From Candidatus Dormiibacterota bacterium (lineage in GTDB: Bacteria > Chloroflexota > Dormibacteria > CF-121), in contig DASZZN010000041.1 in assembly GCA_035544955.1 (NCBI GenBank), positions 62,001 through 126,000 on the forward strand: a stretch of 64,000 bases of DNA, written 5' to 3'. The first letter of the stretch is position 1; each line of letters begins with the position of its first letter. Below are positions 1 to 7,863 of the stretch, in pieces. The position numbers were made by a program, and so were the translations under genes. The notes under the pieces are model-generated. The model worked only from the letters and a program-made list of their open reading frames with translations, ran no database searches and was not told the DNA's origin.

Positions 1-861
1 CGGGACACACCGACCGTTGCCATCGGCCTGGCGGTCGGTATTCCGGTCGCGATCGTCATCCTGTCGCGGGCCAACGTCGGGCTTCTCGGCGACCTCTATG
101 CCTTTGGACTGCTCGGCGCCTTTTCAATGACATGTATTGCGCTTGACATCGTGAGATGGCACGACCACTGGCGAGGGGTGGCATTTTATGTGGGAGTCCT
201 GACCACCGCATTGGTGACCCTGGCCTGGACGACGAACCTGTTCGCCAAGCCGCTCGCCACCCTGTTTGGCGGCGGGATCACGTTGGTGGGGATGATCATT
301 GCGGTGACCACGTACTACCTCGAGCAGCACCATGGCCTACCGGCTGTCTTCCCCCATGTCCATCGCGAACAGCATCCGATCGTGATGATCGCGCGGGGCC
401 GGCGGATGCGCCCCTGCAACGTGCTTGCCATCCTGTCTCACGAGCCGGTGGAGGCGGAGGCGATCGTCGATGCCGCCGCGACCGCTGCCCATGGACAACC
501 GATCGTCTTCCTTTATGAGGGGGCTCCATCACGTCGCAGCGGCCCGCCGAACCTGATGGAGGTGGTCGACCCGTACCTCAATGACCGCACCGCGCAGGAG
601 GTGTTCGGCCGAGCCGAGCGCGACGCGCGCGGAAAGGTTCCCGACCGACGCTACGTGTACGTGCCGTGGAACGCCCCGCTCGCTACCGTGCGGCAGATCT
701 GGGACAACGTCCGCCCGCAACAGACACTAACCATCGGCGAGGACGACGAGATCGGTGGCATCCCCGACCAGCGGGTTGAGCGCCGGCTGGAGGGCTCTGT
801 ACAGATCCTCCATTATTTTCATGAACGCGCCGCCGGCGGGGGTGTACGACCGACCGCCTGA
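1..861 (+). CDS. APC-family permease, C-terminal part (5' end outside window)
   Basis: The frame is open from base 1, so the true start lies upstream of the window. The first 120 or so residues hold hydrophobic segments and the LLGDLYAFGLLGAF stretch typical of the last membrane helices of amino-acid/polyamine permeases of the APC superfamily. After about residue 125 the protein becomes soluble, with a region (VMIARGRRMRPCNVLAIL...) resembling the cytosolic C-terminal domain found on some APC transporters, possibly USP-like. Substrate cannot be read from this fragment. It ends 16 bases from the convergent lipoprotein gene. It is one of four APC permeases in the window. Confidence 0.7.
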   Translation, partial: RDTPTVAIGLAVGIPVAIVILSRANVGLLGDLYAFGLLGAFSMTCIALDIVRWHDHWRGVAFYVGVLTTALVTLAWTTNLFAKPLATLFGGGITLVGMIIAVTTYYLEQHHGLPAVFPHVHREQHPIVMIARGRRMRPCNVLAILSHEPVEAEAIVDAAATAAHGQPIVFLYEGAPSRRSGPPNLMEVVDPYLNDRTAQEVFGRAERDARGKVPDRRYVYVPWNAPLATVRQIWDNVRPQQTLTIGEDDEIGGIPDQRVERRLEGSVQILHYFHERAAGGGVRPTA

Positions 862-877
862 GCAACTGGCCCGACGG

Positions 878-1429
878 TCAGTCGGCGGTGATGACTACGA
901 CGTCCTCAAATGAGGGGCCATCAACCTGGAGAGCGTAGCAACCGATTGTCGCCGGGTAGATGGACAAGGCGTCTTCGGTCCCCAGATCGATCACGCGCTC
1001 ATAGAAGGTGGCGCTCACCCCGCCTCCAGATGACAGCGTGACCCCCGTGTCCGAGTGATCCGCGGGACTCCCGCTGAACTTGAGCGAGCCGCTTCCATCC
1101 ACACGACCGCCGCGAAATAGCACTGGCCCGCGGGCGCCGTCCGCGAGGACCCAGACGGTCTTGTTCCATGGGAAATGGCCATGCGGCATCGGCCCACCCA
1201 GGTAGAAGGGTCCGTGACCGCGCGGATCTCCGATGCCGAGTTTCCGGCTGACGACGGGTGTCACCGGACACGCTGATCCCGACCGCACCGCCGGCAGCTT
1301 CAGCGGTCGCGCCAGCAACGTGGCGGCATTCGCCGTCGCCTGAGGACTCGACGAAGGAAGCAACGCCGAACTCTGCCCGCAGCCAGCGAGCAATGTGGCG
1401 AGCACACACGCGATAACGGCGAGCCTCAT
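878..1429 (-). CDS. Secreted lipoprotein of unknown function
   Basis: About 183 residues beginning MRLAVIACVL with a classic lipobox LLAGC, so it is predicted to be exported, lipidated on the cysteine and held on the outer face of the membrane. The mature part starts with a Ser/Ala-rich linker and then a compact globular region with no motif I recognise. An in-frame ATG nine codons upstream (base 1456) would add a charged stretch before the signal peptide; I chose the inner ATG because it gives a normal lipoprotein signal. A TGTACT box lies 7 bases before it, a weak leaderless candidate. Confidence 0.6.
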   Translation of the reverse strand: MRLAVIACVLATLLAGCGQSSALLPSSSPQATANAATLLARPLKLPAVRSGSACPVTPVVSRKLGIGDPRGHGPFYLGGPMPHGHFPWNKTVWVLADGARGPVLFRGGRVDGSGSLKFSGSPADHSDTGVTLSSGGGVSATFYERVIDLGTEDALSIYPATIGCYALQVDGPSFEDVVVITAD

Positions 1430-1649
1430 CGCCTCAAGTACATCGCGAGGCGACATTCAGTTCCCGCGAGGGGCGGCCGCCTTACCGCTGGCGCCGGCGC
1501 TTTTGCCATCGCTTGTGGACGTCCATCAGTGTCTCCCCGCGGTGACGGCTGCCCGGACGCGGACGGGTCGGCGGCAAGCGGGTGCCCCACCAGAGCAGTA
1601 GGCCAATACCGAGGCCGATCAGGACGACAGCGACGATGGGTCCAGCCAG

Positions 1650-2573
1650 CTAAATCTGCTCGATGCCCTTGATCAAGATGGTCACAAACGCACCCAGCGC
1701 CGTGAGCCCGACGGCCAGGTAGAAGAGCGGCGCAATGACGTGGAAGGGCAGCCCGAGCGCGGCGGCCGCCGCCGCCGCAAAGACAGTCAGCGCGATCCCC
1801 GCCGACGAGGCTCGTCCCCAGGGCGTGTGGCGGACCCGAAGCGTGCGGCGGCGGATCAGCAGGAACGTGATGCCGCCCACGATCGGGAAGGCGTAGCGTA
1901 GCGTGACGAGCGCGGCCAGCCACTGCGGCAGGATGCCGATCACGGCCAGCGAGATCGCGGCGACGCTGAAGAAGAGCCCGTCCATGAAGGGGTCGTAGAG
2001 CCGGCCCCAGCGGGTCGAGGCATGGCGACGGCGGGCCAGCCAGCCGTCCAGTAGATCCGTGAACGCCGCCAGCCCGAACACGAGGACCAGTGGGATGTAG
2101 ACGCCGCCGCTGGCCCAATGCGCGCCCCAGGCGACCCAGACCGCCGCCAGCCCTCGCAGCTCGGTGAGGCGGTTCGGCCAGCCGAGCGATTGCTGCAGCT
2201 CGCCAGACTCGAGGTTGACCATCAGCCCGAGGTGCAGGGCCAGATCGAACATCAGCACGCCCCAGCCCACGAGGCTGGTTGCGATGAACCAGATGGCATC
2301 GGTGAGGCCGAAGGAGCGAAACACCGCCAGGCTTGCCAGCACGATGCCGAACACCCCGGCGACCGTGAAGCGCAGCCAGGATGCCCGCAGCTCCTCGTTC
2401 ATCCCAAAGATCTGCATCGACCGGATCCAGGAGGCACGCCAGAACGCGCCCCAGGCTTGCCAGCTATAGCCGCCCCGCTTGAGGTCGTGGAGGAGGCCGA
2501 TGACGAAAATGTTGGGCGGGAGGTCAGGCTCGTCCTTCCCCTTCGACGTCTCGCTCGGGCGGCGCACCATCAC
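1650..2573 (-). CDS. CDP-alcohol phosphatidyltransferase family membrane protein
   Basis: 307 residues. The complete family signature DGxxAR-x8-GxxxDxxxD is present (D176, G177, A180, R181, G190, D194, D198). These residues bind the metal and the CDP-alcohol headgroup in enzymes such as PgsA that exchange CMP for a polyol phosphate in phospholipid synthesis. A NRLTELRG segment just before it matches the usual N-terminal element of the fold. The protein is longer than the roughly 200-residue family norm: about 100 extra N-terminal residues include two hydrophobic segments, so it may not be plain PgsA. The exact alcohol substrate is not determinable. It lies downstream of the PBP gene on the same strand, 51 bases away. 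Confidence 0.85.
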   Translation of the reverse strand: MMVRRPSETSKGKDEPDLPPNIFVIGLLHDLKRGGYSWQAWGAFWRASWIRSMQIFGMNEELRASWLRFTVAGVFGIVLASLAVFRSFGLTDAIWFIATSLVGWGVLMFDLALHLGLMVNLESGELQQSLGWPNRLTELRGLAAVWVAWGAHWASGGVYIPLVLVFGLAAFTDLLDGWLARRRHASTRWGRLYDPFMDGLFFSVAAISLAVIGILPQWLAALVTLRYAFPIVGGITFLLIRRRTLRVRHTPWGRASSAGIALTVFAAAAAAALGLPFHVIAPLFYLAVGLTALGAFVTILIKGIEQI

Positions 2574-2624
2574 CTGAGTAAAGGCGCTTTCGCGCGACGC
2601 GTCAAGGACCGTTCAGTCTGGCAC

Positions 2625-4832
2625 CTAGGGTACGATCGGCGGTGGCGAAGTGCTCGGAAGCGGGGGCAGCGACGGCAGCGCGCCTGGGAGCCCCGCGGCG
2701 CCGCCTGGAGGCGCCCCGCCGGCCGGGGTGGGTGTTCCGCAGCTGGCGAGGGGCAGGGCGGGATCCGGTTTGACCGCTAGGTCCTGGATCGCCAGCTCGG
2801 GCGCCACGTCCGCGGGCGCGGGCTGCCCGGTGAGCTTGCAGAGCGCCATCTGCACCACGTCGGCCGGGCGCGCCCAATCGGCGGGCTTCTTGGAGCCGTA
2901 GTAGGCCTTCATGAACTGCCTCCACGAGGACGCCGGCCCGACCTCGCCCCACAGCCCGTTCATCGACTCGTTGTGCGGGGTGGGCTGGCTGACCGTCCGG
3001 CCCATCCAGGAGGCGACGACCAGGTCGGATGTGTAGCCGATGTACCAGGCATCCTTGAAATCCGTGGTGGTGCCGGACTTGGCGGCGACCGGGAACCCCA
3101 TCGAGGGATGGACGGCGCCCTTGAGGATGTCGGTCAGCAGGTAGGTCGCCGAGGCCGGCAGCACCCGCTCCCCGGCATCGGGTTGCGGCGGGTTGGACTC
3201 GAGGAGGGCGCCCGCGGCGTCCCGAACCTCGAGGACCGCCAGGGCTCGAACGCGATGGCCGCCGTTGGCGAACGCGCTGTAGGCGGAGACATGGTCGATC
3301 ATGCGAAGTTCGCTGGCGCCGAGCGTGGTCGGCAGGCTCGGATCGAGCGGGGTATTGATCCCGAGGCTGCGGACCGTCGCGAAGACCTTCTGGATGCCGA
3401 CGTCCTTGAAGAGGTGCACAGACGAGATGTTGCGCGACTTCTGTAACGAATCGCGCAGCGCGATCGTGCCGAGCTCGCGCGCGTCCCAGTCGTGCACCGG
3501 GTAGCCCGGGAAGGCGTGGGCACCGTTGCTGTCATCGAGAGGCGATGCCGGCGTCCAGCCATTCATCAAAGCCGTGATATACGTGTACGGTTTGAACGAC
3601 GAGCCGGGTTGACGCAGCGCCGTGGTGTAGTTGACCTGGCCGCCGATATCGGCGTTGGAGTAGTCCGCGCTGCCCACCATCGCCAGCACCTCACCGGTGT
3701 GTGGGTTCATGACCAGCATCGAGCCGTTGTTGACCCGGTTGCTCTTGGCGTAACGGCTGATGCCGTCGTGGACGGCCTGCTGCGCCAGCGCCTGGGTCTT
3801 GGGATCGAGCGTCGTCACGATCTTCAGGCCGGCTCGCAAGAGGTAGCTCGGATCGTAGCGCTGCTCCAGCTCACTCCAGACGTAATCGACGAAGTGCGGG
3901 GCGATTGAGGCACGCTGGCCGACCGCCGCCTGATGCGCGGCCGCCAGCTTCGGCGCCAGATCCTCCGCATATGCCTTGTCTGCGACCGCGGCGGTGATGT
4001 AACCGTCGCGCACCATCGCGCTCAGGACGTCACGCTGGCGGCCGCGGGCATGCGCGTAGCCCTCGGTCAAGAAGGGATTCAAATAACTTGGGCGTTGCGG
4101 CAGGCCCGCGAGGAAGGCCGACTGCGCCAGATCGAGACGGCGCGCGGAGGTACCGAAGTAGGTCTGCGCGGCCGCCTCCACCCCGAACGATTGGTTGCCG
4201 TAGAAGATCGTGTTGAGGTACATCTCGAGAATCTGGTCCTTCGTGTACTGCCGCTCCAGCTGGATGGAGAGCACCAGCTCGCGCGCCTTCCGGTCGAGAC
4301 TGCGGCTGCTCGAGTCCAGCAGGTAGTTCTTGACCAGTTGCTGGGTGATGGTGCTGCCACCCTGGGCCGCCCGCTGGTGCAGCAGGTCGTAGACGCCCGC
4401 CGCGAGCATCCGCACCGGGTTGACCGCCCCATGGTTGTAAAAGTCCTTGTCTTCGATCGAGATGGTGGCGTGTCGCAGGTCCCAGGACATCTCGTTGAGG
4501 GGGACGACCGTGCGTCGCTGCTGGTAGCGCTCTTCGAGCAGCGTGACCCCGTCCCGCGCGTAGATCCGAGTCGTCTGGGGCAGGTTGCGGGCGCTGAGGT
4601 GGTCCAGGCTGGGTAGCTCTCCCGCGTAGGTGTAAAGGAGCGTCCCCGTCCCGACTACGATGGCGAGCAGACCGGCCGTCGTGAGGAGCAGGATGCGGCG
4701 AAGCCAGTGCGGCGCAGCCCGCCGGCTGGACGGTAGGCGAGCCGGCGCTCCAACCGTGGGATGGCGTCGCGAGCCGCGTCGCCGGCGCCGGGCGGGGGGA
4801 GGACCCATGGGGCGCCCGGTAAACGAGGACAT
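2625..4832 (-). CDS. Class A penicillin-binding protein (transglycosylase/transpeptidase)
   Basis: 735 residues; builds and cross-links peptidoglycan outside the membrane. A basic Arg-rich N-terminus is followed by one membrane anchor (about 46-68). The GT51 glycosyltransferase domain shows EDKDFYNHG with catalytic E127 and QGGSTITQQLVKN (157-169). The transpeptidase domain has the three penicillin-binding motifs: S411-SF-K414, SRN (466-468) and KSG (595-597). The C-terminus is a Pro/Ala/Gly-rich tail ending in PPPIVP. The start at 4832 is supported by a TAACCT box 8 bases upstream; a TTG ten codons earlier is possible. The gene follows nuoN but appears to have its own promoter. A PBP1a/PonA-type enzyme. 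Confidence 0.93.
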   Translation of the reverse strand: MSSFTGRPMGPPPARRRRRGSRRHPTVGAPARLPSSRRAAPHWLRRILLLTTAGLLAIVVGTGTLLYTYAGELPSLDHLSARNLPQTTRIYARDGVTLLEERYQQRRTVVPLNEMSWDLRHATISIEDKDFYNHGAVNPVRMLAAGVYDLLHQRAAQGGSTITQQLVKNYLLDSSSRSLDRKARELVLSIQLERQYTKDQILEMYLNTIFYGNQSFGVEAAAQTYFGTSARRLDLAQSAFLAGLPQRPSYLNPFLTEGYAHARGRQRDVLSAMVRDGYITAAVADKAYAEDLAPKLAAAHQAAVGQRASIAPHFVDYVWSELEQRYDPSYLLRAGLKIVTTLDPKTQALAQQAVHDGISRYAKSNRVNNGSMLVMNPHTGEVLAMVGSADYSNADIGGQVNYTTALRQPGSSFKPYTYITALMNGWTPASPLDDSNGAHAFPGYPVHDWDARELGTIALRDSLQKSRNISSVHLFKDVGIQKVFATVRSLGINTPLDPSLPTTLGASELRMIDHVSAYSAFANGGHRVRALAVLEVRDAAGALLESNPPQPDAGERVLPASATYLLTDILKGAVHPSMGFPVAAKSGTTTDFKDAWYIGYTSDLVVASWMGRTVSQPTPHNESMNGLWGEVGPASSWRQFMKAYYGSKKPADWARPADVVQMALCKLTGQPAPADVAPELAIQDLAVKPDPALPLASCGTPTPAGGAPPGGAAGLPGALPSLPPLPSTSPPPIVP

Positions 4833-4840
4833 TGGGCCGA

Positions 4841-4846
4841 AGGTTA
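4841..4846 (-). promoter_or_regulatory. -10 box of the PBP gene, leaderless type
   Basis: TAACCT on the minus strand, 8 bases before the ATG at 4832. Transcription would begin at or next to the start codon. No Shine-Dalgarno sequence is present. Confidence 0.4.
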
Positions 4847-4866
4847 CCCCACGCGCCGACAATTTT

Positions 4867-4901
4867 CCCTCCCCGCTTGCGGGGGAGGGTCAGAGTGGGG
4901 G
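4867..4901 (+). repeat. GC-rich palindromic repeat, copy 1
   Basis: CCCTCCCCGC-TT-GCGGGGGAGGG followed by TCAGAGTGGGGG. The same palindrome plus oriented tail recurs at 16381, 42811 (inverted), 55555 and 60089, with a tail-less copy at 55012. This copy sits between nuoN and the PBP gene, where its hairpin could also slow transcription, but no U-tract follows it on the minus strand. Confidence 0.75.
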
Positions 4902-4912
4902 TGCGATCACTC

Positions 4913-6346
4913 TTAGTGAAAAAGTGCCGCCGTGCCGTAGCTGGCGGCGGCGTAGAGGGGCCCGAGCAGCAGTCCCAGAAAGACCACACCCAGAGAGGAC
5001 AGGGAGACCGCCACTTGAATGCCGCGGTCGAGCCGAGCCGGCACGACCTCGAACACCGGCGGGTCGACGAAGGCGATGCGAAGCACGCGCAGGTAGCCGA
5101 AGGCGGCGAACCCGATATTGGCGACGCCCACCACCGCGAGCCAGGCGTAGCCGCTATTGACCACGGCCTGCAGGATGAGCAGTTTGCCGAAGAACCCGGC
5201 GACGGGTGGCAGCCCGATCAGTGAGACGAGCGCGATCGCGAGCGCGATCGCCAGGCCGGGTGCGGCGCGCGACATCCCAGCCAGGTCACGGATCGCATCG
5301 CTGTGCACCGAGCGCGCGTAGGCGATGACGGCGGCGAACGCACAGATGTTGCTCAGCGCCAGCGCCACCAGAAAGACCAACAGCGCGCTCAGACCCAGAC
5401 CCTTGAGGTCGGTGAAGGCAGCCAGGGCGAATCCGCCCTGTGCCATCGTGGAGTAGACGATCAGGCGCCGGACGCTGGTCTGCATCAGGGCCAGCAGGTT
5501 CCCACCGGTCATCACCACCGCCGCCACGCCGGCGAAGACCGCCGCGTACGGAATCCGGCTGCTGGCAAAGGTCGACGCGGCGATGCGGGCGAAGACCGCG
5601 AAGGCGATCACGACGCCGGTCGACTGCACGAACATGACGACGCGCAAGGGCACGCCCGACTCGAAGCCTCGGGGCCACCAACGCACCGGGAGCAGTCCCA
5701 TGCGCAGCGCAAAGCCGCCCAGGATCAGGCTGAGTGCCAGCAACACGGCCGGCTGGTTCGGCCCGAGGATGGCCATCGCTCGGCCGGTGGCCCGCAGCTG
5801 GGTCTCACCCGTCAAGCCGAAGACGAGCGCGAGACCGTAGAGCAGCAGCGCCGAGCTCGCCGTGCCCGCCACGAGGTAACCCAGCCCGGCGGTGGCAGGT
5901 GCGAGGCCGCGCCGCGCCAGCACGCTCAAGACATAAAGGTTGACGGCGAGCAGCTCCAATGCCAGGAAGAGCGAGACTATCTCGCCGGCGGAGGCAGCCA
6001 GCGTCGCACCCATGGTGGCCAGCAGAAAGAAGCCCGGAAGCGCGCCGGCATCTCCATCGCCGGGAAGGATGTCGGCCCGGCTGGCGAGCAGGGTGAGGGC
6101 AGCCGCCGCCAGCACGACGACGTCGATGACGATCGCGAAGCCGTCGAGCAGGAAGGCACCGTCGAGGATGTTGATCGTCTGCTTGAATTGCGTCGCCAAC
6201 GCCAGGAATGCTGCGACCAGGGTGACCAGTGCGACCGTCGTCGTCGAGACGCTGGGCACGAATCGCGCCACGAGGAAAACGACGATCGCCCCCGCCAACA
6301 GCCACAGCTCCGGCGAAAAGGCGAGCAGGTTGCCGACGGTCTTCAT
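4913..6346 (-). CDS. nuoN: NADH-quinone oxidoreductase subunit N
   Basis: 477 residues, almost entirely transmembrane helices, of the antiporter-like (Mrp-type) family that forms proton-pumping units in the complex I membrane arm. The start MKTVGNLLAF overlaps the nuoM stop as ATGA. The frame stays open far upstream, but that extension is Arg/Gly-rich shadow of nuoM and is excluded. Last gene of the nuoJKLMN set, which runs on the minus strand with overlaps or very short gaps, so it should be made from one transcript. Length is normal for NuoN. Confidence 0.92.
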   Translation of the reverse strand: MKTVGNLLAFSPELWLLAGAIVVFLVARFVPSVSTTTVALVTLVAAFLALATQFKQTINILDGAFLLDGFAIVIDVVVLAAAALTLLASRADILPGDGDAGALPGFFLLATMGATLAASAGEIVSLFLALELLAVNLYVLSVLARRGLAPATAGLGYLVAGTASSALLLYGLALVFGLTGETQLRATGRAMAILGPNQPAVLLALSLILGGFALRMGLLPVRWWPRGFESGVPLRVVMFVQSTGVVIAFAVFARIAASTFASSRIPYAAVFAGVAAVVMTGGNLLALMQTSVRRLIVYSTMAQGGFALAAFTDLKGLGLSALLVFLVALALSNICAFAAVIAYARSVHSDAIRDLAGMSRAAPGLAIALAIALVSLIGLPPVAGFFGKLLILQAVVNSGYAWLAVVGVANIGFAAFGYLRVLRIAFVDPPVFEVVPARLDRGIQVAVSLSSLGVVFLGLLLGPLYAAASYGTAALFH

Positions 6347-7863
6347 CCGCCGCCTCGCGAGAGGAGGGTGATCACCGAGAAGTTGATGCTGTCCATCACG
6401 ACAGCGGGCAGCAGGCCCAGCACCAGGATCAGCGACAGCAGCCCGATGGTATTGGCTAGCTCGAGCGTCCCGAGGTCGCGGAACCGTCCATGCCGCTCGG
6501 GCACGGTACCGAAGAAGATCCGCTGGACCGTCACGATCATGGCGCCGGCGACCGCCAGCACGCCCAGCAGGACCACAAGGGTGGCGATGCGATGGGTCGG
6601 GTAGGCCCCGATCACGATCATGAACTGGCCGAGGAAGCCCGCGAGACCGGGGAACCCGATGGCGGCCAGCGCGGCGAAGATCCAGAGGACGGCCCCCTTC
6701 CCCATCTGCCCGGCCATTCCGCCCATGGCCCGTATTGAGGTCGTGCCCGTGCGCTCGACGATGGCCGCCGCCAGCAGCACGAGCAGGGCGGCGGTGAGAC
6801 CGTCGGCAACCATCAGCACGATGGCACCGTTGAGGGCAACAGGCGCGCTGGAGGCGGCCGCCAGCAGGACGAGGCCCATGTGGCTCATCACGACGTAGCC
6901 GACGAGGCGCCGCACGTCGTTCTGCGCCAGCACAGCGATCGCGCTCCACAGAACCGTGACCACGGCGATCACGACGACGGCGCCGGCGAACTTGTGGAAC
7001 GCATCCTGGAACTCACCGACGTCGACGCGGATGATGCCGTACCCGCCGAGCTTGACGAGGACCCCGCCAAGGATCAGCGCGACCGGCGCCGATGCCTCTG
7101 CCTGCGCGTCGATGAACCAGGTGTGGAATGGGAAGACAGGAAGTTTGACGGCGAAGGCGATGAAAAAGAGCCAGGCGATCAGCGTCGCGATCGCGGTCGG
7201 CAGCACGACGTCGTGGAGCGTCACGATATCGAAGGTCCGAACCGGTGCCTTGAAATAGAGGATGAGGATCGCCAGTAAGAGGAGCGCGCTTCCCGCGATG
7301 TCGACGGCCAGGAATTTCCACGCGGCCTGCAGCCGGCGCGGGCCGCCGAAGCGGGCGATGAGCAAGAACATCGGCACCGCCTGCATCTGCCAGAAGAGGA
7401 AGAACAGCACGTAGTCGAGCGAGGCGAAGACACCGACGACGCCGGTCTCCAGAACCAGCAGCAGGATGAGGTACTCCTTCGACTGCTCGCGCACGCGGCT
7501 CGACGACAAAACGGCAAACAGGAACAGGAAGGTGCTGAGGAGCAGCAGTGGCATGCTGATGCCGTCGACGCCGAGGTGATAGCTCGAGCCGATGGCCGGC
7601 AGCCACTGCCGCGTCTCCTCATAGGCGTAGGCCCCGCTCTGGTCTCGGAAGCCGTACCACATGAAGACGGCAAAGGCGAGTTCCAGCGCCGTGGCGGCGA
7701 TCGCGAACGACCGGATCCGCTGCCGATGCAGCTCGGTCCGGGCTGGGAAAAAGAGCAGCGCGAGCGCGGCAAGCGCCGGGACCCAGACCATCGCGCTGAG
7801 CAGCAACGTGGGCAGTGGGACGGGCGTGGCCGTCGTCGTCGGGATGGCCTGGAGAAGGGTCAT
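6343..7863 (-). CDS. nuoM: NADH-quinone oxidoreductase subunit M
   Basis: 506 residues, about 14 hydrophobic helices, with the antiporter-family core (PVFPFHTWFIDAQAEASAPVALILGG...) that carries the conserved lysine and histidine-rich proton path of NuoM/L/N. The ATG at 7863 overlaps the nuoL stop by 4 bases, and its own stop overlaps nuoN the same way. The region before MTLLQAIPTTT in the open frame is low-complexity Arg/Gly shadow and is not part of the gene. It works in the membrane as one of three antiporter-like subunits coupling quinone reduction to proton export. Confidence 0.94.
   Translation of the reverse strand: MTLLQAIPTTTATPVPLPTLLLSAMVWVPALAALALLFFPARTELHRQRIRSFAIAATALELAFAVFMWYGFRDQSGAYAYEETRQWLPAIGSSYHLGVDGISMPLLLLSTFLFLFAVLSSSRVREQSKEYLILLLVLETGVVGVFASLDYVLFFLFWQMQAVPMFLLIARFGGPRRLQAAWKFLAVDIAGSALLLLAILILYFKAPVRTFDIVTLHDVVLPTAIATLIAWLFFIAFAVKLPVFPFHTWFIDAQAEASAPVALILGGVLVKLGGYGIIRVDVGEFQDAFHKFAGAVVVIAVVTVLWSAIAVLAQNDVRRLVGYVVMSHMGLVLLAAASSAPVALNGAIVLMVADGLTAALLVLLAAAIVERTGTTSIRAMGGMAGQMGKGAVLWIFAALAAIGFPGLAGFLGQFMIVIGAYPTHRIATLVVLLGVLAVAGAMIVTVQRIFFGTVPERHGRFRDLGTLELANTIGLLSLILVLGLLPAVVMDSINFSVITLLSRGGG

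Noticed and set aside
1426-2118. 230-codon open frame overlapping the CDP-alcohol phosphatidyltransferase gene
   Set aside because: Same strand, other frame; Arg/Pro/Gly-rich, no start signal, while the overlapping frame has the complete enzyme motif.
5303-6604. 433-codon open frame on the plus strand
   Set aside because: Antisense to nuoN/nuoM. The product is His/Arg/Asp/Gln-rich with no fold pattern, the usual shadow of a membrane-protein gene in GC-rich DNA.
6347-6949. N-terminal extension of the nuoN frame
   Set aside because: Lies wholly inside nuoM and encodes Arg-rich low complexity; nuoN starts at the ATGA overlap.
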